DNA of 20,000 bases from contig CAUYUJ010020573.1 in the NCBI GenBank assembly GCA_963575745.1, forward strand, positions 67,501 to 87,500, in the 5' to 3' direction. The DNA is from Prorocentrum cordatum. Lineage: Eukaryota > Sar > Dinophyceae > Prorocentrales > Prorocentraceae. Position numbers and translations under genes: made by a program. Within the stretch, counting starts at the first letter, position 1. Each line of letters starts with the position of its first letter. Positions 1-8,243 of the stretch are shown piece after piece. The notes beneath the pieces are model-generated. The model ran no database searches and was not told the DNA's origin. It saw only the letters and a list, made by a program, of their open reading frames with translations.

Positions 1-380
1 CGAGTACCGTATTCTTTACAAGGTGTCGTAACCCTCCTGCCCCTCCAGGGAAGCCCCTCCAGAGAGGCCCCTCCAGGAAGGCCCCGCAAGCCCCGCAGAG
101 CTTTCTGGGCGTCTGGGATGCATGTGTTAAGCCTCTTGGGAGCCTCGTGGGGGCCTCCCGGGGCTTCCTGGGGGCCTCGAGGGCATTATTCGAGCACTAT
201 ACAACTTACAAGGTGTCGTGCCCCTCCCGCCCCTTCAGGGAGGCCCCGCCAGCCCCGGAGAGCTCCCGGGGGCGTCTGGGATGCAAGTTTGAAGCCTCCT
301 GGGAGTTTCTTGGGGGCCTCAGAAGGCTTCTCGGGGGCCTCCGAGGCATTTTGGGGCCTCTTGGGGCCTCCAGGTAACAT
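1..380 (+). repeat. Tandem duplication of about 190 bp carrying a CTTGG/GGCC minisatellite
   Basis: Two diverged copies lie head to tail. The string TTACAAGGTGTCGT occurs at 16-29 and again at 206-219, an offset of 190. The string GCGTCTGGGATGCA occurs near 110 and 272, an offset of 162, so copy 1 carries about 28 extra bases of CCCCTCCAG-type repeat. Each copy ends in a degenerate minisatellite of GCCTCTTGGGGG-like units (about 128-180 and 292-375). The same motif recurs at 7671-8060, 12150-12330 and 13470-13610. Reading frames here translate as Gly/Ser/Trp/Pro-rich repeats and are not credible genes. Confidence 0.8.
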
Positions 381-984
381 ATTGTGGCGGAGAGATCGAA
401 AAGTCAATTCGTGTCCCTTCTCTCGCACAGCAGTCCTCTCCATCTCTGCTGCTTCCCCTCTTCGCCTTCGTCGGCCCTTTCATCAGTACAAATGAACATA
501 AGGTGCTTTCTTTTTGTTATTACTATTGCTGTGCCCCGTTGATATTGCTAACCCCGTCACATCTGTGTGTAGGGAGCCCTGGCAGCATGACTGCGCTAGC
601 CCAAAACATATTCCGACTGTATAATTACGAATGATAATCTCCCACATTAATTTGAAGTAAACCTCATCGTCGTACTTGTGAGTGCAGAGGCTCTCGTCCC
701 GTTTCCTCATCGTTCTGCTCCTTTCGCCCTGGCGGAGGCCTTTTTTCCCGCCCCCTGCTCTGCCTCCTCGTCCTCCTGCACATTCTCCCCCATGCACCTC
801 TTTCCCCGCCCCTCTAGCAAGGGCACGCGAGTCGATGTTTCGTGGTTCCGCTGCCGCCACGGCCGGCATGGGCGCCTTCTGGCTTCGCTGGGAAAACTCC
901 GCGGGCCAGGCCATTGGAACAACCCCGAGAGCCGCTGGGGCGCGGGAGCAAGCCGTTGGGACAACCCCGCAAGTCTCGAGTTAT
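381..984. other. Unassigned unique sequence
   Basis: About 480-660 is the most AT-rich part of the left end. From 690 the sequence becomes C-rich, with pyrimidine runs. No reading frame looks protein-like on either strand, and no RNA gene is evident. If the exon proposed at 985-1372 on the minus strand is real, this stretch would hold its downstream intron or 3' sequence. Confidence 0.5.
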
Positions 985-1372
985 TCACGGCCGAGTTCCG
1001 GCGGGAGGCAGCGCGAAGCCAAGCTCTGCCGCGAGATGCTCCACTTCAGCCCTGGAGCTCCCCGCTCTCTTGTCGAGCTCCCTGAGCGCCTTTCGCAGGG
1101 AAGCCTGCGACCCGCGCTCCAGGAGTTCCTGCATGGGCGGCCGCAGGACCAGCGTGTTCCGCATGCAGATGGCGCGGGAAAACATGAGGTAGAGGTGCAG
1201 CCACCATGGCTCGTCCGAAGTGACCGTGCGACCAGCGTCCTCATCCCTGGCGCAGTCGACGGCGACGCCCTTGCCCAGCGTTTGGCCTTGTGACAGCGTG
1301 GAATTCACGCAGGACGCATGCGTCAGGGTGAACCCCGAGCGGCGCACGACGCGCGGCCCCGAGCTCTGTCAC
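985..1372 (-). CDS. Possible single exon of an unidentified protein
   Basis: On the minus strand a frame of about 127 codons runs from just after an in-frame TGA to a TGA ending near 985. Its composition is protein-like rather than repetitive. The middle has an aromatic stretch (EPWWLHLYLMFSRA), then NTLVLRPPMQELLERG and a predicted amphipathic helix rich in Leu, Arg and Glu. No ATG lies at a convincing start. The upstream stop sits inside TGACAG, which could be an intron acceptor (AG), and the sequence at the downstream stop reads GGCC then GTGAAT, which could be a donor. An internal exon is therefore as likely as a terminal one. I do not recognise the family. The overlapping plus-strand frames look like shadows. 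No neighbouring exon was found, so this could also be a gene fragment. Confidence 0.35.
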
Positions 1373-1629
1373 GCAAGCTCTTGCTATCTGGGCCAGAGGA
1401 TGAACGAATTCCTCGCCCGCGCCTCGGCTTCGCCGTCGTCGTAAGCGCCTGCGGCTCCGTGTAACAAGTCGCCGGCCACTTCAGCGCCGCAACATGCTTT
1501 TCGCAGTCCGTTGGCCTTTGCTTTCCGCCACCGAGGCCTCGTGGGAGCGCAGGCGTCAAAACCCCCATGGGGAGATGGTCCCGTTCAAAACATAGTTGCG
1601 ATTCTTTCGCTGACGAGCCGCTTGGTTCC
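1373..1629. other. Unassigned sequence upstream of the possible minus-strand exon
   Basis: GC-rich, apparently unique sequence lying between the possible minus-strand exon and the satellite array. A 108-codon minus-strand frame (1323-1649) spans it, but its composition is Arg/Ser/Pro-rich and unconvincing. Confidence 0.4.
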
Positions 1630-2550
1630 AGCTGAGACTTTCTCGCCATTCACCCGCGAACGAGGCCCCCGCTCGAGACGTCCCTCATATCAAACGTCAG
1701 GAGCCCCAACGCAACGACAGTTACATGATCCCGATGGCGAGCTCGGATTAGTAACTTGAGCTGCGGGCCCCATAGGGAAGGGGTCCCGCCGGCCTGAGAC
1801 GCTACCCGTTCCCAAGAGTGAAAAAGGCCAAAAATGACGATAGTTACAACATCCCAAGGATACGCCCGAATCGGTGACATGAGCTGCGGGCCCCATGGGG
1901 GGGCACCCGCTGAAAGCTTCCTCGCGACTCATTTACACACGAGGCTATCGCCTGAGCCTTTTATCCATATTCAAGCTTGGAAACGCTACAAAAGCACCGG
2001 CAATTGCAGTATCCCCATGGCCCGGTCGGATTCGTAATTTGAGCCGCGTGCCGCGGGCTCCATGTGGAAGGGGGTTCCCGCCTGAGACTTCTTCGCAATT
2101 CTCTCACGGTCGAGGTTCCTGTTCGAGTCTTCCTCAATGGTCAAAGTGGAAGAGGCCAGTAATGACGACAGCTGCAATATCCTGATGGCCTATTCGGATT
2201 AGTAACATGAGTTGCGGGCCAATACGGGGGGGGCTCCGCCTGAGACTCCCCCCACACTCAAGCTTGAAGAGGCCACGTGTGGCGACAGTTATGGGATCCC
2301 CATGACCCGCTCGGATTAGTAACATGAGCTGCGGGCCCCCCAGTGAGGACCCTCCCGCCTGAGACTTCCTCGCATGTCACTTACACACGAGGCTCCCGCC
2401 CGAGATTTCTTCCATATTCAAGTCAGAAGAGGCCAAAACTGACGACAGTGACAGGATCCCGATGACCCATAGGGAGGGGGTTACCGCTTGAGACGCCGAC
2501 GCAACTCAATCATGGACGAGGCGCCTGCTTTTGAGAATTCCTCGCGATGG
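1630..2550 (+). repeat. Complex satellite array with short (~120 bp) and long (~160-168 bp) units
   Basis: Diverged units share the core TCGGATTAGTAACATGAG, then CTGCGGGCCCCAT, a G run, CCGCCTGAGAC and ATGACGACAGTTAC. The GAG-CTGCGGGCC landmark falls at about 1758, 1881, 2041, 2209 and 2327, giving spacings of about 123, 160, 168 and 118. The short units lack a segment resembling CTTCCTCGC...TTACACACGAGGCT that the long units contain. A terminal unit near 2461 lacks the GGATTAGTAACATGAGC segment. A partial unit begins near 1640. No coding potential is evident. The conserved subsegments suggest repeated amplification followed by deletion. Confidence 0.85.
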
Positions 2551-2589
2551 AGTGATTTCGACCGGTAATCATGATGAGATGACAACGCT

Positions 2590-2885
2590 GGTAATGATCA
2601 GTGCGTGTGTGTGTTTGTGTGTAAATGAACGTGCAAATGGAAGTTAAAGCGAGAGAGTAAGCGTAAGTCCAAAGTTAAGTGTACATGTGTGTAGGTGCAT
2701 GTGCAAGTAAAAGTTCACTGTACACGTACGCGTAAGTGTAAGTGTAATTGTATTTGCAAATGGAATTGCAAGTGCAAGTGTAAGTATAAGTGTAAGGGTA
2801 TTTGTATGTTTAAGTGTTAGTGTAAGTGGGTGTCTATTTGTGAGTGTGCATGTGTGTGCGTGTGTATGTGTGGTAGCGGTGATAA
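2590..2885 (+). repeat. Degenerate GTGTAA/GTGCAA hexamer-like tract
   Basis: The stretch is built from GTGTAAGT, GTGCAAGT, GTGTGT and related words with almost no C. It reads as a decayed hexanucleotide repeat with a strong purine/T bias on the + strand. The matching minus-strand frame is Thr/Leu/His-rich only because of this periodicity. It does not match the canonical TTTAGGG telomere repeat. Confidence 0.7.
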
Positions 2886-2889
2886 TATT

Positions 2890-3121
2890 AACGATGACGC
2901 TGTTGGCGATTGTGATGAGGACGATGGTGATGGTCATGAGCGGTCATGACAGGATGATAAATGAGTGGGAGTGGATGATGATGATGATGGTGAGGGTGAT
3001 GATGGTGAGGGTGATGATGGTGAGGATGATCATGATGATGACGATGATGATGCTGTTGGTGATGATGATGATGTTGCTGATGTTGTTGATGATGATAACG
3101 CTGATGACGATGATGATGATA

Positions 3122-3193
<72 letters not shown>

Positions 3194-3194
3194 C

Positions 3195-3275
<81 letters not shown>
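2890..3275 (+). repeat. Long (GAT)n microsatellite
   Basis: An imperfect GAT/GGT-rich lead-in (2890-3120) passes into near-pure (GAT)n from about 3122 to 3273, interrupted at 3193 by GCT. The predicted poly-Asp, poly-Met, poly-His, poly-Ile and poly-Ser frames here are artefacts of the repeat. The reverse complement of this repeat, (ATC)n, recurs at 11777-12080. Confidence 0.97.
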
Positions 3276-3312
3276 GTGTGTGAGCGCATGAGTGCGTGAG
3301 TGTATGAGTACG
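3274..3312 (+). repeat. Short GTGAGTGC-type repeat at the end of (GAT)n
   Basis: Directly after the (GAT)n tract the sequence changes to repeated GTGAGTGCGT/GTGAGTGTAT words for about 40 bases. This is a third simple-repeat type in the same chain. Confidence 0.65.
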
Positions 3313-3679
3313 GAAGGGGGGAGGATGAGATTTTGCGCGGGGGTGTGCAGAGGAAACCACAACCCTATTTTGGATGTGGGGAGGAATCATCTTCGCCCAA
3401 GCCCCAACTCAACTGCATCCCTCCTCGTCCCCGTGGCCATTCGCCGAGCACAGCAGACTCCGTGTGAGAGTCGCAGCGAGGCTCTGCGTTTGCGAAGGCA
3501 GCGCGCTAGATTCTCCGCTCTGGCTGGATCAATCCATCACCCATGCAGTGGCAGCTTCAGGTCGCACTCCGAAGTCGCACTGCTGAGCAGAATGACGACC
3601 TGGCCCACTGAGAAAAACAACAAGAAAACATTGGCCACCAGGAGTTGGAACATCCGGCAGCCAACTCTAAGCTTTTAGA
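3313..3679. other. Unassigned unique sequence
   Basis: A mixed-composition stretch with no repeat that I can identify. The plus-strand frame running through it (3292-3678) begins inside the simple repeat and shows no recognisable motif. I see no gene here. Confidence 0.5.
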
Positions 3680-3779
3680 GTTATGGGGAAAGGGGTCCTG
3701 TCAGCATGCAGTGGGAAAGCCATTCGGGCATCAAGCGGAACCCCTCTGGCCATCAGAGCTCCCGGCGCGGCGATTTCGC

Positions 3780-4345
3780 TGTGTCGCTCGTCGGCGGGAG
3801 CGAAACGAAGCACCGGGAGAGGAGGGGAAGAGCGGGAGGGAACGGAAGGGGAGGGGGAGGCGGGCGGAGGCAGAGAGGCGGGGGCATCAGAGCGGAGAGC
3901 AGGGGGGGGGGGTCAGGGAGAGCAGAGGAGAGGGGGCGTTGGGGGGGACGGGGGGCGGGGGCGGGGGGCAGGAGGGGGAAGGGGACAAGGGGAAGCGTCG
4001 GCGAGAGAAGGCAAGGGCATCAGATTGGATCAGACACGTCCGCAGCGCACGTCGGAGCATCCGAAGAAGAAGCTGGACAGCGTCGGGCCAGCAGCTGAGC
4101 AATCGGGACGAGCCCCTCAGGGACTGAAAAATCATTGCCCTCAGCGCGCGAGGAAAGCCTCACCACCCCGAGCTCTATTGAGGTCTGCCTCGAGGTGGTC
4201 GCTGTTGGGCCCCTTGTCGTGGGCCGAAGGGGTGACACGTAAGGGACAAGGGGAAGTGGAGGCGAGGGGAGGGAGCAGGGGGCGGAGGAGAGGGATGAAG
4301 GGGGAAGGAGGGACAAGGGGGAAGAGGGAGGAAGAGTAGGATGAG
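3780..4345 (+). repeat. Polypurine, G-run-rich tract
   Basis: Two purine-rich segments (about 3805-4015 and 4235-4335) consist of GGGAG, GGGGA and GAGGAGG words with many runs of four or more G, including G10 near 3902. Several closely spaced G runs between 3900 and 3990 fit a G-quadruplex-prone sequence. A roughly 200-base, more balanced segment (about 4020-4220) separates them. Frames here are Gly/Arg/Glu-rich by composition only. Confidence 0.75.
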
Positions 4346-4499
4346 GGCGCACACGAGGGCGCAGAACCGCGACGCAGGCGAGTGGGACCTACCAGAGCGG
4401 CACCGCGACTTCTACACGCCGATGAACCCATACTTCGATTTCGCACGCAGCACGGATTGCATGGCACATCGGCCCTTACGACCAGGGTCTACCTCATGA
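4341..4499 (+). CDS. Short protein-like ORF, 52 codons, unidentified
   Basis: An ATG at 4341 opens a frame ending at TGA 4497-4499. Its core, RDFYTPMNPYFDFARSTDCM, has a varied, aromatic-rich composition unlike the low-complexity translations around it. It sits exactly where the polypurine tract gives way to the T-poor block. A second open frame, shifted in phase, continues from 4382 to 4669 with similar composition, so the two may be one broken coding segment. No motif that I know is present. A chance ORF remains possible. Confidence 0.3.
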   Translation: MRAHTRAQNRDAGEWDLPERHRDFYTPMNPYFDFARSTDCMAHRPLRPGSTS

Positions 4500-4524
4500 G
4501 CTCGGCACCCCTAGACATATACTT

Positions 4525-4920
4525 CCCTCCTGAGGCCAACAGCGAAGTTTATCGGGTACCGTCTGTTGTGGGGGTCAGACGCAAGCTTTGGGCCACACGA
4601 CCACACGTGCAACCAGACTGGCGTCAACCAACACAGCAGTTCTTGAACGCCTATCCCGAAAGGAGATGATAGGGACAAAAGCCTTAGCATTAAGGAAGAG
4701 GTCCTGCAGCTCCAGTCAACTTCTGACCCCCCCCCAGCACCCAAGACCCAGACGACGGTGCACCAATCCAACAGCACCACCTTCGCGCGGACGCGACCCA
4801 TTCCTATCCATCCCCCTGCACAGCCTGCTGCCCGCGCCAGAACACGGAGGAGGGGAGGGCTGCCAACCAGCCCAGACCGCCGACCATTAAGCCCATTGCC
4901 GACGATGGGACATGAGGTAA
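4525..4920. repeat. Diverged direct repeat, copy A
   Basis: Copy A aligns with copy B at 5135-5460 at both ends. Shared words include CTCCTGAGGCC (4532 and 5142), CCAGACTGG (4613 and 5227) and, near the right end, AAGCCCATTGCC versus AAGCCCACTGCC. Copy A has extra sequence in the middle (about 4650-4770) and ends beside GAGGTAAGAT, which resembles a splice donor. Frames are open through parts of it on both strands, including a 375-codon minus-strand frame (4511-5638) that spans both copies but reads them in different phases. Confidence 0.65.
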
Positions 4921-5134
4921 GATCTTGGCATCGCTCGGACGTGTGCATTTTTCTTTCGACGAGGACCATCGAGGAGCATCCTTGATCATTTGGCGGAAAA
5001 AACCACGCACGAAACCGAACAAAAACACAGGGAATGGACGTCCGAGCGATGGCCAGAGATGACCTGGGCCCACGACGCGAGGGGATTGGCCTCGGGCTCC
5101 ACAGTTCCACTGATCGTGGCAGCCCCAGCCCCGC

Positions 5135-5460
5135 GCATCTCTCCTGAGGCCCAGAGCGAGTCGTCTCCCGGGCACCGCCTGCTGCGAGGGATAGACACAA
5201 GCGCGGGCACACGCCGAGACGTGCCACCAGACTGGTGCCAACCAATACAGCCCTCCGACCGCCACTACCTCTGCCTCGACCCAGCCCAGGCCCAGGCAGA
5301 CAGCCCCGCCCGACGAGACATGCCGCACGAGCAACGCAACCCATGCCCTTCCCACCCCCTCCTACGCCTGTTGCCGGCGGCAGGACGTGGAGGGAGGACA
5401 GCTGCCACCAACCTAGACAGTCTGCCTCAAAGCCCACTGCCCGTGATGGGGAATGCGGCA
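5135..5460. repeat. Diverged direct repeat, copy B
   Basis: Partner of copy A, about 610 bases downstream in the same orientation. On the minus strand both copies can be translated to a similar peptide (copy A CWLTPVWLHV, copy B YWLAPVWWHV), followed about 25 residues later by a GLRR motif in each. On the plus strand a shared PDW.QP pattern is also seen. I cannot decide which strand, if either, was coding. The family is unknown to me. Confidence 0.6.
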
Positions 5461-6149
5461 GGCTGGCCCGCCCCTCCGAAGTGACCTCCACGGACCCAGG
5501 TCTATGGTATAAGCTTTCCTGCTGTTGCAAATTAAGCCACCTGCCCGCGATGAGACAAGCAAACAGCACATGCGACTGTACACATGCTACTGCACGACAG
5601 CATCTACACCTCCGCCCCCTTGCCATGACCTCGGCCACCGCAGGTCAGGCAGGAGGTACGGCGTTCAGGCGCCTTCCTGTTGCTGCTACGCCCATCGCCA
5701 GCGTCGAGACACGCTGGCAGCATAGGTTGCCTGCTCTAACAGCAAATCCGTCGAGACCACCCAGATGCGATGGGACCCTTTGCCTCCCAGTGACAGGGTG
5801 GAAAATACGCAGTCGGACGCGAGAGTTGGGAATGCGACGAGGTATTCTGAGAGGAACGAAGTGTCATTGCGCGAGCGAGAGCCCGGATGATCGTGCAAAC
5901 AGAATCTGGCATCACGATCCCCCCTCTGCAATACTCCCATGGCCGTCCCACCAGCACTAAGCGAGGATACCACAGCATCGGCTCAAGGGGCCCGGTTTTC
6001 TCAAGAAGCCAACAGCCCGAAACGATACGCACAAAAGTAGGAGCCTACAGGCCGCAAGGGCCAATGCCCATGGACCAAGAGATGGATCCGCCCAGTGGCG
6101 TTGGACCATTGGATTCTGATTCATGCGACCATTGGGCGTCAAGGCATGA
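5461..6149. other. Part of the T-poor block without a clear frame
   Basis: No frame reads convincingly throughout. In the phase of the ORF that begins at 6150, protein-like sequence can be followed back to about 5960, but it is broken by TGA codons near 6118 and 6147. Either those are nonsense mutations in a decayed coding region or the real start lies near 6150. Nothing else is evident. Confidence 0.4.
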
Positions 6150-6728
6150 CTGGGCCACCACACCAGATTCGCAGTCACCTCCAACATACGCATCGTCATA
6201 CAGACATACTACAAGGACGCCTGCAGCTTCAACGCGGAACAAATCAGGGCCACCATTGATATTGATTGCCCGCTTCGATTGGAAAACGAACCAGACTGCT
6301 TCCAGAATTCTGACCTACCACCCAGAAGGGCTGGCAGTACCGGCTACTTCAGCAAGCACGGCGACCCCCATTACGTCATGACCTACATGCCCTACGAGGA
6401 CAGCCGAGCGGAGGTGCCTACAGCTGAGCCTTGCAGAGGAAGCGTCGAAAATGATCCCCAGTCCCAAGTGACAACGCGCCAACTGTCCATCGAGTGCACG
6501 TACATCGTGATCTGCGGTGGAAAGACATGCTTCGCCTCCAAGACCTTGAACAGATACTCCAAGGCCCTGCACGAACATCGCACAACGCTTGCCTACCCGC
6601 CACCAACAGACCCAGGGCGGCAATCATCAGGACGCGAAGACACGGGGGAGGCCTCCACATTCCAGTCATCAACCACCGCGGCGATTGCTTCTTCCTGGAC
6701 CACCATTGGCCACAAAGGCCGCAGCTGA
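6150..6728 (+). pseudogene. Protein-like ORF with a C2H2-like zinc-finger motif
   Basis: The frame is open from the codon after TGA 6147-6149 to TGA 6726-6728, about 192 codons. The first in-frame ATG is only at 6378, well inside the protein-like part, so a true start is missing or upstream. The segment from about 6165 to 6420 has varied composition (for example IQTYYKDACSFNAEQIR). At 6492-6581 a finger-like arrangement reads C-x4-C-F-x4-L-x2-Y-x4-H-x-H. Tyr stands where the first zinc-binding His would be expected (TAC, one base from CAC). Coding character fades after about 6600 and reappears in another phase from 6690. A decayed retroelement ORF or host-derived pseudogene fits best. The family is not recognised. 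Confidence 0.45.
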
Positions 6729-7258
6729 CACCTCACTACCAGAACGTCCTCGGGCACAAGAGCGAGCACGAGGCGAACCAGGGACAGGCTGGGCAGGGAG
6801 GGCACGGAAAATCAAAGCCGTCCCACACCACCCCGTGGAACAAGGTAAGAGAACTCGCCGAAAGCGACCCAGCAGTTCTGGCATTGGCCACGCTTTGCAA
6901 GGGTCACCGAGAGAAGGAATGGAACGACCTAAAGCAGATCCACAGCGCGCACACCAAGCAGGTCGCCCAGGCCAGGGGCTTCGAAGTAGAGAAGCGCACC
7001 GCAGCTTACAGCGACGGAGATGGCGAACGGAGCGAACATGGACTTCGCGCACCTCGGCACCGCGCCAGACTACAAGGCCCTCGCGCCATCGGAGGCAAGG
7101 ACCGCGCGCGGGCGCCTAAGAGGCGCCATCAAGAGAACGGGCGTCAAGGCCATGCGCCCCACGACCGACGCGCGCCATCGGAAGGGACAGTCGCCGCGCC
7201 GCGCCCCATGCCAGCGAAGATCTCCGCGCTCTGCCAAGCGACCCAACTGGTGATCTAG
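6494..7258 (+). pseudogene. Protein-like ORF segment, phase-shifted from the preceding one
   Basis: An open frame of 254 codons. Only about 6690-7018 looks truly coding (for example NKVRELAESDPAVLALATL, then KEWNDLKQIHSAHTKQ). This part is charged and helix-prone, unlike the preceding finger segment. The upstream part of the frame overlaps the 6150-6728 ORF in another phase and is probably its shadow. After about 7018 a third phase (7020-7253) reads at least as well, suggesting another frameshift. A sequence matching a strong splice donor, AAGGTAAGAG, lies at 6840-6849 inside the coding-like part. No domain recognised. Confidence 0.4.
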
Positions 7259-7343
7259 CACCGCTGAATTGGCGCACCCAGGACGAGACCCACCAGCTCG
7301 ACCACTGCGCAGCATCACCACGGCTTTCCCTCCACCTACCTAG

Positions 7344-7769
7344 GCTCCGCCCGCGGAGATCGCGCTGACATCTGGGGAAGGCGACCCGCGCGCACGGGCG
7401 CCCCCGCTCGGCGAACTGCGCCGCGCGGGGCCCGCCCAGGTCTACAGAGATGTCGCGGGCGAGGCAACCCGCGAGCACTGCGCCATGACTCCGACGGGGA
7501 TCACCGACGGCACGGGCAACGCACGCGCGGGATGCGCACCGGCACCGCAGCCGACGCTCATCGAGAGACCGACGAAAAATGAAGCGCCATTGCAGCCACC
7601 GACCGCGGCCAGCACCCACGACAACCCCTTCGCAATCCACATGGGGGACCACGACGCCGCCAGTCATGGCCGCGTCTTGTGCCGTCTTGGAGGCGTCTTG
7701 GGCCGTCCTGGGGCACTCTTGGGCCGTTTGGGGACTCTCTTGGAGGCCTCTTGGGCCGTCTCGGGGTGA
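7344..7769 (+). pseudogene. Protein-like ORF running into the minisatellite island
   Basis: The frame opens after TAG 7341-7343. Up to about 7665 it reads like ordinary protein (for example PTLIERPTKNEAPLQPP, then NPFAIHMGDHDAASHG). It then passes directly into the minisatellite, where it becomes a Gly/Leu/Arg repeat and stops at 7769. The abrupt change suggests that the minisatellite interrupts an older coding region, as an insertion or as an intron. No start codon precedes the coding-like part. Function unknown. Confidence 0.4.
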
Positions 7770-8060
7770 CCTTGGGGGCCTCTTGGGCCGTCTTGGCGCG
7801 TGGGGAAGCGGAAGCGGCGAGAACGCCAAAATTCTTGAAAAACGTATGGGAATCCATGATTTTTGCCTCTTGGGGTTCTCGTGGGAACGGTCCTGGAGGC
7901 CTCTTGGGGCGTCTCGCAGGCCTCTTGGGCCGTCTGGAGGCCGTCAAGGCGTCTTGGACAGATCATTCGGCGATTCGGGGCCTTCTTGGATCGTCTTGGG
8001 GGCCTCTTGGGGCACTCTTGGCCCGTCTTGGGGCTTTTTTGGCCTCCTGGATTCCCTGGG
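7671..8060 (+). repeat. CTTGG/GGCC minisatellite island
   Basis: Alternating 10- and 11-base units of the type GGCCGTCTTG and GAGGCGTCTTG give a roughly 21-base higher period, best seen at 7671-7795. A non-repetitive segment with AATTCTTGAAAAACG lies at about 7805-7865, and the repeat resumes at 7866-8050. The long predicted proteins through this region, with their 7-residue Gly/Leu/Trp periodicity, come from the repeat. This is the largest of four loci of this family in the window. Confidence 0.9.
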
Positions 8061-8134
8061 GGGGCGGCGTAAAAACCCGCCCCCCCCCCCCCCCCCTGGG
8101 ACCCACCCCGGGACGCCCCCCCCCCCCCCCCCCC
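8058..8134 (+). repeat. Perfect hairpin followed by C17 and C19 tracts
   Basis: GGGGGGGCGG at 8058-8067 is followed by a 9-base loop and then its exact complement CCGCCCCCCC at 8077-8086. The right arm runs into an uninterrupted C17 (8080-8096). After a 19-base spacer containing ACCCACCCCGGGACG comes C19 (8116-8134). Homopolymers of this length are prone to slippage and to assembly error. Confidence 0.85.
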
Positions 8135-8243
8135 GGCGGGGAAGGGATCAAAGGGAAGGGGCTTCCCTTCGATTCAATTACGACGTTGCTCAATTTCGCT
8201 TTGGACTGGCACGCTTCAGGAGGAGGCCCTGGGAGAGGGGTAG

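Noticed and set aside
2590-2885. Possible telomere-like repeat
   Set aside because: The words are GTGTAA/GTGCAA types, not TTTAGGG, and the array is internal and degenerate.
2840-3390. Long poly-Met, poly-His, poly-Ile, poly-Asp and poly-Ser frames
   Set aside because: They are six-phase translations of the (GAT)n microsatellite.
6840-6849. Consensus-like splice donor AAGGTAAGAG
   Set aside because: It lies within protein-like sequence that continues in phase through it, and no matching acceptor could be chosen. It is noted in the feature but not called as an intron.
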